Source: Nemertoderma westbladi
Lineage: Eukaryota > Xenacoelomorpha > Nemertodermatida > Nemertodermatidae
Assembly: GCA_032718475.1 (NCBI GenBank)
Contig: JAUCBJ010000117.1
Coordinates: 1-28,738 of the forward strand
Length of the DNA stretch: 28,738 bases
Direction: 5' to 3'
Of the stretch, positions 10,089 to 22,272 are shown one piece after another; position 1 is the first letter of the stretch; each line of letters opens with the position of its first letter. The position numbers and the translations under genes are program-made. The notes under the pieces are model-generated. The model had not been told where the DNA came from, searched no databases, and worked only from the letters and a program-made list of their open reading frames with translations.

Positions 10089-10978
10089 ATACTGCTACTA
10101 CTACTACTAGTATTGGCGTGTTGCATTGAGGCTGCATTATATATAATACATATATATTAAGAATGCTGTGCCGGCTTGTCGACAAAATTTCGCCGCCACT
10201 ACTCACTATAACCCATAACATTTGCTAGACATCCGCATGACATGACATCCGCATCTTCAAGGCCAGTGTCCTTTAAGAGGCATCTCAAAGAAGTCATGGG
10301 ATGTCAACCACGCTTATTCACTCCAGGAGACCGCCAAAGCACAATATTATACACTGGCTGGTCAATTGTGAAAGCAATGTCCTGCAAAGCGGAGGCGGTT
10401 CAATTCTGTTCAAGTGTCAAGCAAGGGGAGACTAGAGAAATACCCCCAAGGTTGAATAGAGTCTGATTGAAGATGTGTTCATTGTACTTGACACAATGAA
10501 CCCGGCGCAGCATTCTTGTGAAACAGTCATGCAGAGATTTGGCAGTTAGAGCCTAAGCTATGAACTCCAATAGTACCAGTGCTACTGCTGCCCTAAATTA
10601 TCGAACCTTAAGGTTCCGCTTTATTCTATGGGACTTCCAAATCCTGAACACACTATTCAATGCTGTCCATGCCTTCTGTCCCAGTCAGGTCTTCACCTGA
10701 CTTCCGGATCTATGATCCCAAGTAGCATAAGTCATCTACATGCTCAAGCAAGCCATCCCTGGAGCTTACACACTTGCGATCAGACATTTCTTGAGGGTTG
10801 TCAAGGTACACTGTGATAATTTTGGTCTTCTTAGAGTTTACAAAAAGACCAACTCTAGAAGCAACCTGAGCTGATGAGCCATTGTTCTTCCTCTAGTGAT
10901 TCTGACAGTATCCCTAAGACTGAATAAGTCATCAGCAAAGTCTAGATCAGTAAAGGTGGTAGTAAGTAAGGTTATAGT
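10089..10978 (-). mobile_element. Degraded, 5'-truncated RTE-like non-LTR retrotransposon (pseudogene of its reverse transcriptase)
   Basis: On the minus strand it starts near the reverse-transcriptase catalytic box, LDFADD (FADD codons at 10939-10928). It runs on through a GLFVNSKKTKI-like block and the DGLLEHVDDLCYLGS region (broken by a stop just after), and ends in a short non-coding tail finishing in (TAG)n at about 10092-10109. It aligns throughout with the copy at 28023-28738, including TTAAGAATGCTGTGCCGGCTTG and the AAGGCCAGTGTCCTTTAAGA segment. Stops and frameshifts break the frame, and about 12 extra bases near 10235 are a local duplication of GACATCCGCAT. A short trinucleotide 3' tail fits RTE-like elements. 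The exact 5' end is uncertain because the last ~12 bases already resemble the host minisatellite. Confidence 0.85.
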
Positions 10979-11062
10979 TACAGTTGCCGTTATGGCTATA
11001 GTTACAGTTGTAGTTATATGGTTACAGTTCGGCAAAGTAACAGTTACAAAGTTACAGTAACA
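10968..11062. repeat. GTTACAG-type minisatellite, right part
   Basis: Modules AAGGTTATAGTTACAG, GTTATATGGTTACAG and AAAGTTACAGTAACA match the array to the left of the retrotransposon copy. Confidence 0.8.
10979..10993. repeat. Candidate target-site duplication, right copy
   Basis: Exact 15-base match to 10074-10088, flanking the truncated 5' side of the RTE-like copy. Confidence 0.5.
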
Positions 11063-12101
11063 AAACGGCGAAATTGATACATAATATGCCAAGCTGGGCG
11101 GATGCTATTGAATTCCTACTTGAAATGGATACGTGTAATTAATTAGAGCTATTAATCTTCATTGTTCTAAACAACAATGACATATACAATATATGCTACG
11201 GTATAGATTCTAAAGCCGGAAGCCCACTTCGGATCCCATAAAACTTTCAGACTAATTATTCGCGGTTGTTGGACCGCGTTGGATCGCCCTTAACTCGACT
11301 GCTTGTAATTCAGACAGGCTCGTAAATTATCCGACAATAAAACCTAACTGCCCACTACTGCTTCATAAATTCAATCGGATTCTACATATCTAAGATCGAA
11401 CAACCACGGAAGTCGGCATAATAATATATAGGCTGCCGGGAATATACCGGTAACTTTTAGCGGTTGTTCTTATTTCTTTAAGGCCAAATGCAATAAGAGC
11501 AATAAGCACTTCACCATTATTGTCATGCTTTGACGAATCAGGGGCATTATGCATGATCGTAAAAGTTGTACAGTAAAAAATCTGTTTCCTAGAACCATGT
11601 AATTAATTTGACGGTTCGTTTTCGATCAACAAAATGTTACCCAAAACGCAAAAGACTTAAAGATTCAAATCTCCAATTACCGGTATTAATGCGCTGTTTG
11701 CTAGATTATTTGGCGACAGCGATGTGCCTTTGACATATTAGCCTCAACCGGCTCAAAGTGATGTGAGATTAGTGGAATTCTGTTATGTTAAGTTAACGCA
11801 ACCATTGACAGCTAGTATAGGAGATTTAAGGCGTATTGTTTTACCTTAATGCCTTTGGGAGTGCATTGTGACAGATTTTATATATTTTACTGTCTTATTG
11901 CCATGACATCAGAGTCACGTTACTTTGGAAAAACTTTCACAACTATGTACATAATGGCTTTATTACTCACTTTATTATTATTTTCATTCACATAACCAAC
12001 CAACGTGTGTGTTGGTAGTATACACAATATACAATACAAATATATATACAAATAGAAATAGCTTACAATACACAATATATACCTATGATAACTATAAACA
12101 T
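11063..12101. other. Intergenic DNA, no gene recognised
   Basis: No open frame with family motifs and no structured repeat was seen. Confidence 0.5.
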
Positions 12102-12195
12102 AACATATAACATATATAACATATATACAAACATATATATACATATATATACATATATACAACATATATACAACATATATACAAACATATATATT
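12102..12195. repeat. AT-rich (ACATATATA)n simple repeat
   Basis: Irregular CATATATA/ACATATAC units. The minus-strand frames across it, rich in Tyr, Ile, Cys and Met, are simple-repeat translations. Confidence 0.9.
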
Positions 12196-12449
12196 TGATG
12201 AGGAAAAAAATAGACTAACTTTAGCTGGTACATTTTAGATCCTCTTATCTCTGAGAGTCTGAATAGAATAGACACTAATTGTCACGACAGATTATAACTA
12301 CATTGTTAAAGGACCTAACCTAATCATTCAGGTGTACAATAAACTATGACTTATGTTCATTTTTACAACCATTTGGATGGGGATTCTTTTTCAACTGTTT
12401 TATGATTTGAATAATTCTCGCTTCTACTTTATTTTTTTCAACGGTAATC

Positions 12450-12488
12450 TTACTTTACTTTACTTTTCTTTACTTTACTTTACTTTAC
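12450..12488. repeat. (TTTAC)n microsatellite
   Basis: About eight pentanucleotide units with one interruption (TTTTC). Confidence 0.9.
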
Positions 12489-12536
12489 ACACACTATATG
12501 GACTAAGGTATTGTGTAATAACAGTAATTGTCTGCA

Positions 12537-12558
12537 TTAAATAAATAAATAAATAAAA
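12537..12558. repeat. (TAAA)n microsatellite
   Basis: About five tetranucleotide units. Confidence 0.9.
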
Positions 12559-15500
12559 TGTATTTTTCTGATAAACGTTCCTAGTTCTAAACTTTAGGGA
12601 GTTATATCGATCTGTTGAAGTTGAAGGCATGTAGACGGCATTTTTTGGAATTATTGAATTTGAATTCATTGAACTGATTCATGATTCCAACACGACCCCT
12701 ATTGTCGTGCTAATGTAATTGAATGGCGTTTGCCATAACGCAATCAGCGCCTTTCACAACCAATATTCCAGTAATGGGTAACAAGCTACAGCACTCAACA
12801 CATTGATAGGCCTACAGAGTTAATCCGATTGGCGAGAGACACCTTTGCATTTCAGTCCATATCCTGCGAGTTTAGTTCGCACACGCGACGCAATGCATTA
12901 ACTGATATTACTACTACTATTGTACTGGTGTAGCCGTAGGGGTAGTTTGTGATAAAGCTACTTGTACGACTGCAGAAATTATTCATTATATTAAACAATG
13001 TTATTTTGAGGTCAAACGGGCAGCTTGATCGCAACAGTCACCTTAAGCTCTCGCAGCACTAATTAACCATTTCATTATATAAATAGAGGAGTTATTAAAA
13101 CTCAAAACTTGAGTTGAAAATAAAAGGTACTGAAACACACAATGGACTATTGATTATTCGATTTTTCCATTCGGTTTCTTTCCGTACGACCGTTTTATGA
13201 TTTACACACGATAGCCAAACGTCGGGAATATATATATATTTGGATCGTATTAAGTACTGTTTGATATGCGTGAGACATATTTCGTGAGCACGATGGCCCC
13301 ACACAACTGCAACCTAACCTCAAGCACTGAATGGTACTATAGTATGTAAACATTTCGGTTGAAATCTCGGTATAAGTTTTGTAAAAGTGATCAGAATGCT
13401 CGAACAGCATATATTGAAAAATATTGAAAAATATTTTTGAAAAATAAAATATCTACTGTAATCCGTAAGCCTGCAAGACGTAATTATACATACTTAACGT
13501 AATTTCCTCAGCTACTAAGTTGTTTTGCGTTTTGCGTTTTTTTGCGGAAAACGCAATTAGTTTCGAAGCTGCTTAATAATTAATTGCACTTCGAGTTGGT
13601 TGTGTTTTGTAACATTTCCTTGGGGAACTTTACTAATATTTTATTTATGGATGTCTTGAAATCTATCAACAACGAATAAATGGACTGACTCTGAATAAAA
13701 TAAAATAAAAAAATCACCAAATACCAAAATACACAACAGTTTAAAGGCTAGTTGAAACCATGCATGAAAATTAGATTGTAGTGTTACTGTTAAACTTGTC
13801 CGGTTCTACAGTAGGCCTACTGGGCCGTTTTACCAGAAACTTTTACCAATCGATAAGGATTAGATCTTATGTTAATTAAAAGGAAAGATTGTGGTGCACT
13901 AGTGCAAAAAATTGCAAATATTGCACAAGATTTTGCAATATCCATATTTCCAGTGATTTCTAACTATAATCTTAACATAATGTTTCACGTATTATGTCTA
14001 TAAAGAGTGTTAAATGGTCCATTAATGGACAACTGTATATAAATTTATGTAATAAAGATATATTTTCAAACATTTTGAAATGGCTGATTTTTACCAACCC
14101 CCCCGGCGAACTCTACCCAGATACAACACAGATTATTAACGCGACGACTATGGCGGTGATTATTTACTCACTAAACAACCTCATACGGTAGTAAACTGAC
14201 GTAATTATATAATATTGTGAGTGGACAAGAGACGTTTAGGTTGAGCATCTGCCATATAGTTAATGACTCTCTTTCCAAGACTTTCCGTGGAGAACTAAAA
14301 GCCGAACATAAGATCTAATCATGCGGAAAAAAACGAATGACAACAAACAAAGGGGCGATATGATCTGCTGATCTGCAATGTTCAAACTCATCACCAGCAT
14401 CTTTCTACCTTACCTAATTATCGACTACAAGTATTATTATGTGCATTGTTAAGAGTTAGTTATGTTTTATATCATTTATGCCAATATAATTTTTATACTA
14501 AGCCCATTCCCTCATTCTCTTCGGAACTCTGTACAACCACCACAGGAACTCAAAACATGGTTTGCCTCAAGACCACACAAGCCTTGCACAAACTAAAACT
14601 AATTTCTACAATGGCCTTGTTTGTTATTGCTATACCTTTGGTCGAACAATAGTGACACGAGGATAAAACAACTGATCAAATATTTATTGCAGCGCTGGCA
14701 CAGCTAGGCCTTGGCATTTTTCCTGGCCCGTCAGTTTTGATGTCCGTGTAATCTATTTGTGATGCGGGATTAACAGGGAAGCTGTGTGACGAGATGGCGG
14801 TCCCGGGGGTGTGTAGGGCAGTGTGAGCTGACTCGGGGAGCACTGGGGCGCCTCCAAGATTAACTTACAACTGCAGTCTCTCAACCTCAGGGAACTAACG
14901 GCATGGGTGGTGAGCCCAATTCAATCAGCATAATATGTAATCATCCGGATATTTTAATTTTCTTTTCAATTCAATCCCGCGCAGATACTTTAAATTATAA
15001 CGACGAATTTGGGATTAAAATAACATTATATTTTAACAAGGCCACAGATACATGGGTTTTGTTAGCTCTTATAACAGGTAACTGATATAAATCATACAAT
15101 GACAAGTTGATAAATTCGTTAAATTACGTGCAAGGTAGGAAACAATGGTAGAAACCAAACATGTCAATGATGATGTTATGATCAGAACTTCTGTACATCA
15201 TCATGACTGCCGACCTCGGCGATGTTTAGTCCGTGGGGCGTTCGCGCAGCACGGATGTATAATATTCTGTTGTGGCCCCATCGTCACACAGATCAATCCT
15301 CGATCTGAGTACCAAATTTCAAACCGATGACGCTATCTGTTCAGGTTATTACTTACAATCCTAGAGGAGGATGGTCTCCCAAATACAATTTGGTAGAAAT
15401 TCTAAACTTTTGGTATACTTACTATTGCTTGGTACAACTCGTGAACCTTTCTGGTACAGCCTGTAGAGTAGAACGAATCATTTCAATTCATCATCCTGAT

Positions 15501-16140
15501 TTGCTCATTATCAGTAAATAATACAATAATTGATGGTCCTTTACGCTAGTGTACAGTATATGTATTTGAACCAAACCACTTTAGTCGTTGTTATTAGTTT
15601 TAAATAAATGGAAGGGCTTTCCTTTTATTAAAAACTAATAACTCACCCATGTGTATTGTAGGTGAACAACAATACGTGCATATAGCATACATAATAGGGA
15701 CCCAAAGTGACTCCCATCTTTGGACGAGTTAATCTGCCACATGGGGAATAATCATACCTATTACCCATTCACGTCGCATACTCCTAATTGGGAAGAATAC
15801 AAACTTAAACTCATCCATCTTAAATTAGCAAAATTCAAGACTACGCGCAGTTTAATGAAATTACTCGGCAGAGAAAGTCACTGGGGTCACGTAACGCCTA
15901 TTTGAAGTCCTGTAAGTTAAATAGTTAATTGACGCTAAGCTACAGCATGGGCGCAGCATGCGCGAACAATGTACACTACTTCCCACATTAGCCAGAAATT
16001 AATACACAACGAATCGATGACTTCATATTAAGATACAGAAATAACGGAGGTGGAGGTGCGAAAAGGGTCGAATTACTGTAACTAACCAATCGATAGGTGA
16101 AGAAGTATAAATAATCTATTAAGAAATTGAGAATGATCAA
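12559..16140. other. Long intergenic stretch, no gene recognised
   Basis: Only 60-70-codon open frames without family motifs. A GC-richer island at about 14690-14900 stands out from its AT-rich surroundings and contains three TAATCT/TAATCC-type sites (see findings). A short inverted repeat, TTGCGTTTT..AAAACGCAA, occurs near 13524-13557. No RNA gene was recognised. Confidence 0.5.
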
Positions 16141-19100
16141 AGATGAAGAACGGCCATGCCCATAGGTAAAGAACATACATGGGACGATGAACAACCACCA
16201 TAGATAATTTAACATAGATGAAGAACGATCCGGCCATAGATGCAGACCGATCATAGATGTAGGACGACCATAGAGGTAGAACGGCCATATATGTAGAACG
16301 GCCATAGATGTAGAACGGCCATAGATGTAGAACGACGACCATAAATGTAGAACGACCATAGATGTAGAACGGCCATAGATGTAGAACGGCCATAGATGTA
16401 AAACGGCTATAGATGTAGAACGGCCATAGATGTAGAACGACCATAGATGTAGAACGGCCATAGATGTAGAACGACGACCATAAATTTAGAACGACCATAG
16501 ATGTAGAACGGCCATAGATGTAGAACGGCCATAGATGTAGAACGGCCATAGATGTAGAACGACCATAGATGTAGAACGGCCATAGATGTAGAACGACGAC
16601 CATAAATGTAGAACGGCCATAGATGTAGAACGACGACCATAAATGTAGAACGACCATAGATGTAGAACGGCCATAGATGTAGAACGGCCATAGATATAGA
16701 ACGACCATAGATGTAGAACGGCCATAGATGTAGAACGACGACCATAAATGTAGAACGACCATAGATGTAGAACGGCCATAGATGTAGAACGGCCATAGAT
16801 GTAGAACGCTCATATATGTAGAACGGCCATAGATGTAGAACGACGACCATAGATGTAGAACGGCCATAGATGTAGAACGGCCATAGATGTAGAACGACCA
16901 TAGATGTAGAACGGCCATAGATGTAGAACGGCCATAGATGTAGAACGGCCATAGATGTAGAACGGCCATAGATGTAGAACGACCATAGATGTAAACGGCC
17001 ATAGATGTAGAACGGCCATAGATGTAGAACGACCATAGATGTAGAAAGGCCATAGATGTAGAACGACCATAGATGTAGAACGGCCATAGATTTAGAGTGG
17101 CCGTAGATGTAGAACGGCCATAGATGTAGAATGGCCATATATGTAGAACGGCCATAGATGTAGAACGGCCATAGATGTAGAACGGCCATAGATGTAGAAC
17201 GGCCATAGATGTAAAACGGCCAAAGATGTAGAACGGCCATAGATGTAGAACGGCCATAGATGTAGAACGACCATAGATGTAGAACGACCATAGATGTAGA
17301 ACGGCCATAGATGTAGAACGACCATAGATGAAGAACGGCCATAGATGTAGAACGGCCATAGATGTAGAACGACCATAGATGTAGAACGGCCATAGATGTA
17401 GAACGAGCATAGATGAAGAACGGCCATAGATGTAGAACGGCCATAGATGTAGAACAACCATAGATGTAGAACGACCATAGATGTAGATTGGTCGTAGATG
17501 TAGCACGACGACCATAGATGTAGAACGGCCATAGATGTAGAACGGCCATAGATGTAGACGACCATAGATGTAGACGACCATAAATGTAGAACGGCCATAG
17601 ATGTAGAACGGCCATAGAAGTAGAAAGACGAACATAGATGTAGATTGGTCGTAGATGTAGAACGGCCATAGATGTAGAACGGCCATAGATGTAGAACGGC
17701 CATAGATGTAGAACGGCCATAGATGTAGAACGGCCATAGATGTAGAACGGCCATAGATGTAGAACGGCCATAGATGTAGAACGGCCAAAGATGTAGAACG
17801 GCCATAGATGTAGAACGGCCATAGATGTAGAACGGCCATAGATGTAGAACGGCCATAGATGTAGAACGGCCATAGATGTAGAACGGCCATAGATGTAGAA
17901 CGGCCATAGATGTAGAACGGCCATAGATGTAGAACGGCCATAGATGTAGAACGGCCATAGATGTAGAACGGCCATAGATGTAGAACGGCCATAGATGTAG
18001 AACGGCCATAGATGTAGAACGGCCATAGATGTAGAACGGCCATAGATGTAGACGACCATAGATGTAGACGACCATAGATGTAGAATGGCCATAGATGTAG
18101 AACGGCCATAGATGTAGAACGACCATAGATGTAGACGACCATAGATGTAGAATGGCCATAGATGTAGAACGGCCATAGAAGTAGAAAGACGAACATAGAT
18201 GTAGATTGGTCGTAGATGTAGAACGGCCATAGATGTAGAACGGCCATAGATGTAGAACGGCCATAGATGTAGAACGGCCATAGATGTAGAACGGCCATAG
18301 ATGTAGAACGGCCATAGATGTAGAACGGCCTTAGATGTAGAACGGCCATAGATGTAGAACGGCCAAAGATGTAGAACGGCCATAGATGTAGAACGGCCAT
18401 AGATGTAGAACGGCCATAGATGTAGAACGGCCATAGATGTAGAACGGCCATAGATGTAGAACGGCCATAGATGTAGAACGGCCATAGATGTAGAACGGCC
18501 ATAGATGTAGAACGGCCATAGATGTAGAACGGCCATAGATGTAGAACGGCCATAGATGTAGAACGGCCATAGATGTAGAACGGCCATAGATGTAGAACGG
18601 CCATAGAAGTAGAAAGACGAACATAGATGTAGATTGGTCGTAGATGTAGAACGGCCATAGATGTAGAACGGCCATAGATGTAGAACGGCCATAGATGTAG
18701 AACGGCCATAGATGTAGAACGGCCATAGATGTAGAACGGCCATAGATGTAGAACGGCCATAGATGTAGAACGGCCATAGATGTAGAACGGCCATAGATGT
18801 AGAACGGCCATAGATGTAGACGACCATAGATGTAGAACGGTCATAGATGTAGAGTGGCCGTAGATGTAGAACGGCCATAGATGTAGAACGACCATAGATG
18901 TAGAACGGCCATACATGTAGACGACCATAGATGTAGACGACCATAGATGTAGAACGGCCATAGATGTAGAACGGCCATAGATGTAGAACGGCCATAGATG
19001 TAGAACGGCCATAGATGTAGAACGGCCATAGATGTAGAACGGCCATAGATGTAGAACGGCCATAGATGTAGAACGGCCATAGATGTAGAACGGCCATAGA

Positions 19101-20472
19101 TGTAGAACGGCCATAGATGTAGAACGGCCATAGATGTAGAACGGCCATAGATGTAGAACGGCCATAGATGTAGAACGGCCATAGATGTAGACGACCATAG
19201 ATGTAGAACGGTCATAGATGTAGAGTGGCCGTAGATGTAGAACGGCCATAGATGTAGAACGACCATAGATGTAGAACGGCCATACATGTAGACGACCATA
19301 AATGTAGAACGGTCATAGATGTAAAGTGGCCGTAGATGTAGAACGGCCATAGATGTAGAACGACCATTGATGTAGAACGGCCATACATGTAGACGACCAT
19401 AGATGTAGACGACCATAGATGTAGAACGGCCATAGATGTAAAACGGCCATAGATGTAGAACGGCCATAGATGTAGAACGGCCATAGATGTAGAACGGCCA
19501 TAGATGTAGAACGGCCATAGATGTAGAACGACCATAGATGTAGACGACCATAAATGTAGAACGGTCATAGATGTAAAGTGGCCGTAGATGTAGAACGGCC
19601 ATAGATGTAGAACGACCATTGATGTAGAACGGCCATACATGTAGACGACCATAGATGTAGACGACCATAGATGTAGAACGGCCATAGATGTAGAACGGCC
19701 ATAGATGTAGAACGGCCATAGATGTAGAACGGCCATAGATGTAGAACGGCCATAGATGTAGAACGGCCATAGATGTAGAACGGCCATAGATGTAGACGAC
19801 CATAGATGTAGAACGGTCATAGATGTAGAGTGGCCGTAGATGTAGAACGGCCATAGATGTAGAACGACCATAGATGTAGAACGGCCATACATGTAGACGA
19901 CCATAGATGTAGACGACCATAGATGTAGAACGGCCATAGATGTAGAACGGCCATAGATGTAGAACGGCCATAGATGTAGAACGGTCATAGATGTAGAACG
20001 GCCATAGATGTAGAAAGACCATAGATGTAGAACGGCCATAGATGTAGAACGGCCATAGATGTAGACGACCATAGATGTAGACGACCATAGATGTAGAACG
20101 GTCATAGATGTAGAGTGGCCGTAGATGTAGAACGGCCATAGATGTAGAACGACCATAGATGTAGAACGGCCATACATGTAGACGGCCATAGATGTAGAAC
20201 GGCCATAGATGTAGAACGACCATAGATGTAGAACGGCCATAGATGTAGAATGGCCATAGATGTAGAACGGCCATAGATGTAGAACGGCCATAGATGTAGA
20301 ACGGCCATAGATGTAGAACGGCCATAGATGTAGAATGGCCATAGATGTAGAACGGCCATAGATGTAGAACGGCCATAGATGTAGAACGGCCATAGATGTA
20401 GAACGGCCATAGATGTAGAACGGCCATAGATGTAGAACGGCCATAGATGTAGACGACCATAGATGCAGAACG
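16141..20472. repeat. 4.3-kb tandem array of a 17-bp satellite, about 255 units
   Basis: The consensus on the plus strand is AACGGCCATAGATGTAG. The main variants are AACGACC (G to A), ATGGCC, a 16-bp unit that has lost one A (GTAGACGACC), and a 20-bp unit with an extra ACG (AACGACGACCATAAATG). The left 150 bp are decayed units, while the right edge at 20472 is abrupt. On the minus strand the unit contains no TAA, TAG or TGA at any of its 17 offsets. Since 17 is not a multiple of three, every frame cycles through all phases and gives a 17-residue repeat (MAVLHLWPFYIYGRSTS). Open frames of up to 1055 codons here are therefore expected without any coding function. Confidence 0.97.
18830..20200. 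repeat. Higher-order repeat domain within the 17-bp array (252-bp, 15-unit period)
   Basis: The rare variant AGTGGCCGTAG occurs at 18854, 19225, 19326, 19578, 19830 and 20115. The 19326, 19578 and 19830 copies are spaced exactly 252 bp, which equals twelve 17-bp plus three 16-bp units. Each carries the same succession GGTCAT, AGTGGCCG, GACCAT, CCATACATG, GACGACC, GACGACC. The other intervals (371, 101, 285) are partial or expanded versions. Confidence 0.85.
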
Positions 20473-21390
20473 GAGGAGAATAAATGAGACAAAGAACAAG
20501 TGTTCAATTCGAAATACCAACGATGCACTTCATATATTATGTATTGTCTCCAAGAACTTAACTAAAAGCTTAGGGACTTAAGCCAACTGAGTTCAATAAT
20601 TAATAGACGTAACTAACTACCACGAACCCATTTTAAAAGTTACTCTCTACGTACTACTATACTGTATGTCTGTTGTTGAAAAAATAATGGGCTCTAGTAC
20701 TAGAATGGCTCCCAATATTATTACAGTTGAACGGAATATGGAAACGCAATCAATAATAATTCCAGTGTGTCCACCAGTATCAACGGTAGCAGCTGTGAAG
20801 TAATGCTGACTATCCGTTTATACGTTATATACCGCGTAATTTACTGCACAACCATTAAACCCTGGCAACACAAATTCCTAATTAGTAGTACCAGAGATTT
20901 ACTGAATATTTAAACAATATATTATACAATACTTGTACTCTTCCTAGTCACTTACAAATGAATAATTTTAGTTCCAATATATTTGACAATCTCGCCTAGT
21001 ATTCAATTATAATTACGTGTGAACACAAAATAACTATTATTATTTTATGTTACTTGGCGTATCTGCGATTATAATCACTCGGTCTCGGATTTAAAGAGTG
21101 CTAATTTTATTTTTATAACAATAATTTATAAATCATAGACTATTTATAATAAATTACATTTTATATAGACTTTTATTTCAAATGCACCTATAAGCAGGTA
21201 TGTCATTTCAATAACATTATTATTTGTATAACAATGTATCCATGCACATGCAAAACAGTATATTTGCGATGTTTGGAAAAGATGTTAAAGGTAAACAAAC
21301 TTATTTCATAATTATTAGTATCGGTCCCTTAATACTGTATATAGTTTTGAACTCCAGATTATCATTATATATTAGATTATTACTATTAAG
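20473..21390. other. Intergenic DNA, no gene recognised
   Basis: AT-rich and unstructured between the satellite and the inverted-repeat element. Open frames are short and featureless. Confidence 0.5.
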
Positions 21391-22272
21391 AGGGGGGGGG
21401 GGGGGGGGGGGGGGGTACGGATAGATCATTTTACATAACACAAGCGAACACAGTAGAACACACTCCAAAAAACGCCGAACACTATCGAACACAGTCGAAA
21501 ATAGAAAGAGCGCAAAAAAATAAGACCGGATACCAACTTTGAGATAAAATTAGCCCCGCGTTGCTTTTCTATAAGAAAATTCCCGAAATTATTGAATAAA
21601 ATTGTCGCGAAATTAAATATTCATTTATTATCAGATCAGGCGTAGCAGCCTAAGCCGACAACTAATAATTTAACATAGTAGTAGGCCTAAGTTAAGTGTG
21701 GATAGCACCTGGACAGAGATCCCTACCGGTGGTACCTGCCAGGGTAGGTACCTAACCGGGACCCAGCTCTTTATATTCCAGTGCAGCAGTAGGCAGGTAG
21801 GTACCGGTACCAGTACCTATGTTGTTCCGACGTGTTGTACCGTACATCATGTACACTACGTACGGTAACGGGCCTAACTTTCTAATTCATATCCTCCGCA
21901 ATCAGTCCCAGACCAAGTTATTCCAGTACACAGGCAAAAAGGCATATTAGCTACCCGCTATTACTATATTTATGTGACAGGTACGGTACCCGATAGGCTT
22001 CCCTACATAGTTTGTTATACAGTACAGCAGCACAACAAATGATAGGCCTTCCTGATATGAAATGGATATTTAATTTCGCGACAATTTTATTCAATAATTT
22101 CGGGAATTTTCTTATAGAAAAGCAACGCGTGGCTAATTTTATCTAAAAGTTGGTATCCGGTGTTATTTTTTTGTGCTCTTTATATTTTCGATTGTGTTCG
22201 GCAGTTTTTGGAGTGTGTTGGGGTGTGTTCGCTTGTGTTCTGTAAAATGAACTATCCGGGGGCTACCCCCTC
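21391..22272. mobile_element. Non-autonomous element with ~212-bp terminal inverted repeats (foldback/MITE-like)
   Basis: The left arm (about 21416-21627) and right arm (about 22057-22257) are reverse complements over roughly 200 bp. Shared blocks include GGATACCAACTTT, AAAATTAGCC, GCGTTGCTTTTCTATAAG, AAAATTCCCGAAATTATTG and AATTGTCGCGAAATTAAATA. The ~430-bp centre encodes no recognisable transposase. The subterminal region carries repeated GAACAC motifs (about 21446, 21456, 21478, 21487), reminiscent of transposase-binding repeats. The outer end of the right arm is a small perfect hairpin (GGGGG-CTA-CCCCC, 22258-22270), while the left end is a run of 24 G. No clear target-site duplication was found, so the superfamily is unassigned. 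Confidence 0.8.
21392..21415 (+). repeat. Homopolymer run of 24 G
   Basis: Uninterrupted G run at the left outer end of the inverted-repeat element, directly before TACGGATAG. It has obvious G-quadruplex potential. Exact length should be treated with caution, since homopolymers are error-prone in assemblies. Confidence 0.95.

Noticed and set aside
9728-10110. Plus-strand frames rich in VTVT and YGYSY
   Set aside because: Translations of the GTTACAG minisatellite.
10242-10816. Plus-strand frames of 74 and 62 codons, and a similar 61-codon one at 28539-28724
   Set aside because: Antisense to the RTE-like reverse-transcriptase sequence; they are shadows of it.
16141-20472. CRISPR-like array
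   Set aside because: The units are contiguous with no unique spacers, and the window is clearly animal genomic DNA.
16082-20528. Minus-strand open frames of 1055, 913, 559, 438 and 407 codons encoding MAVLHLWPFYIYGRSTS repeats
   Set aside because: They overlap in all three frames of one strand and consist only of translations of a 17-bp satellite that has no stop at any offset. No non-repetitive domain is attached.
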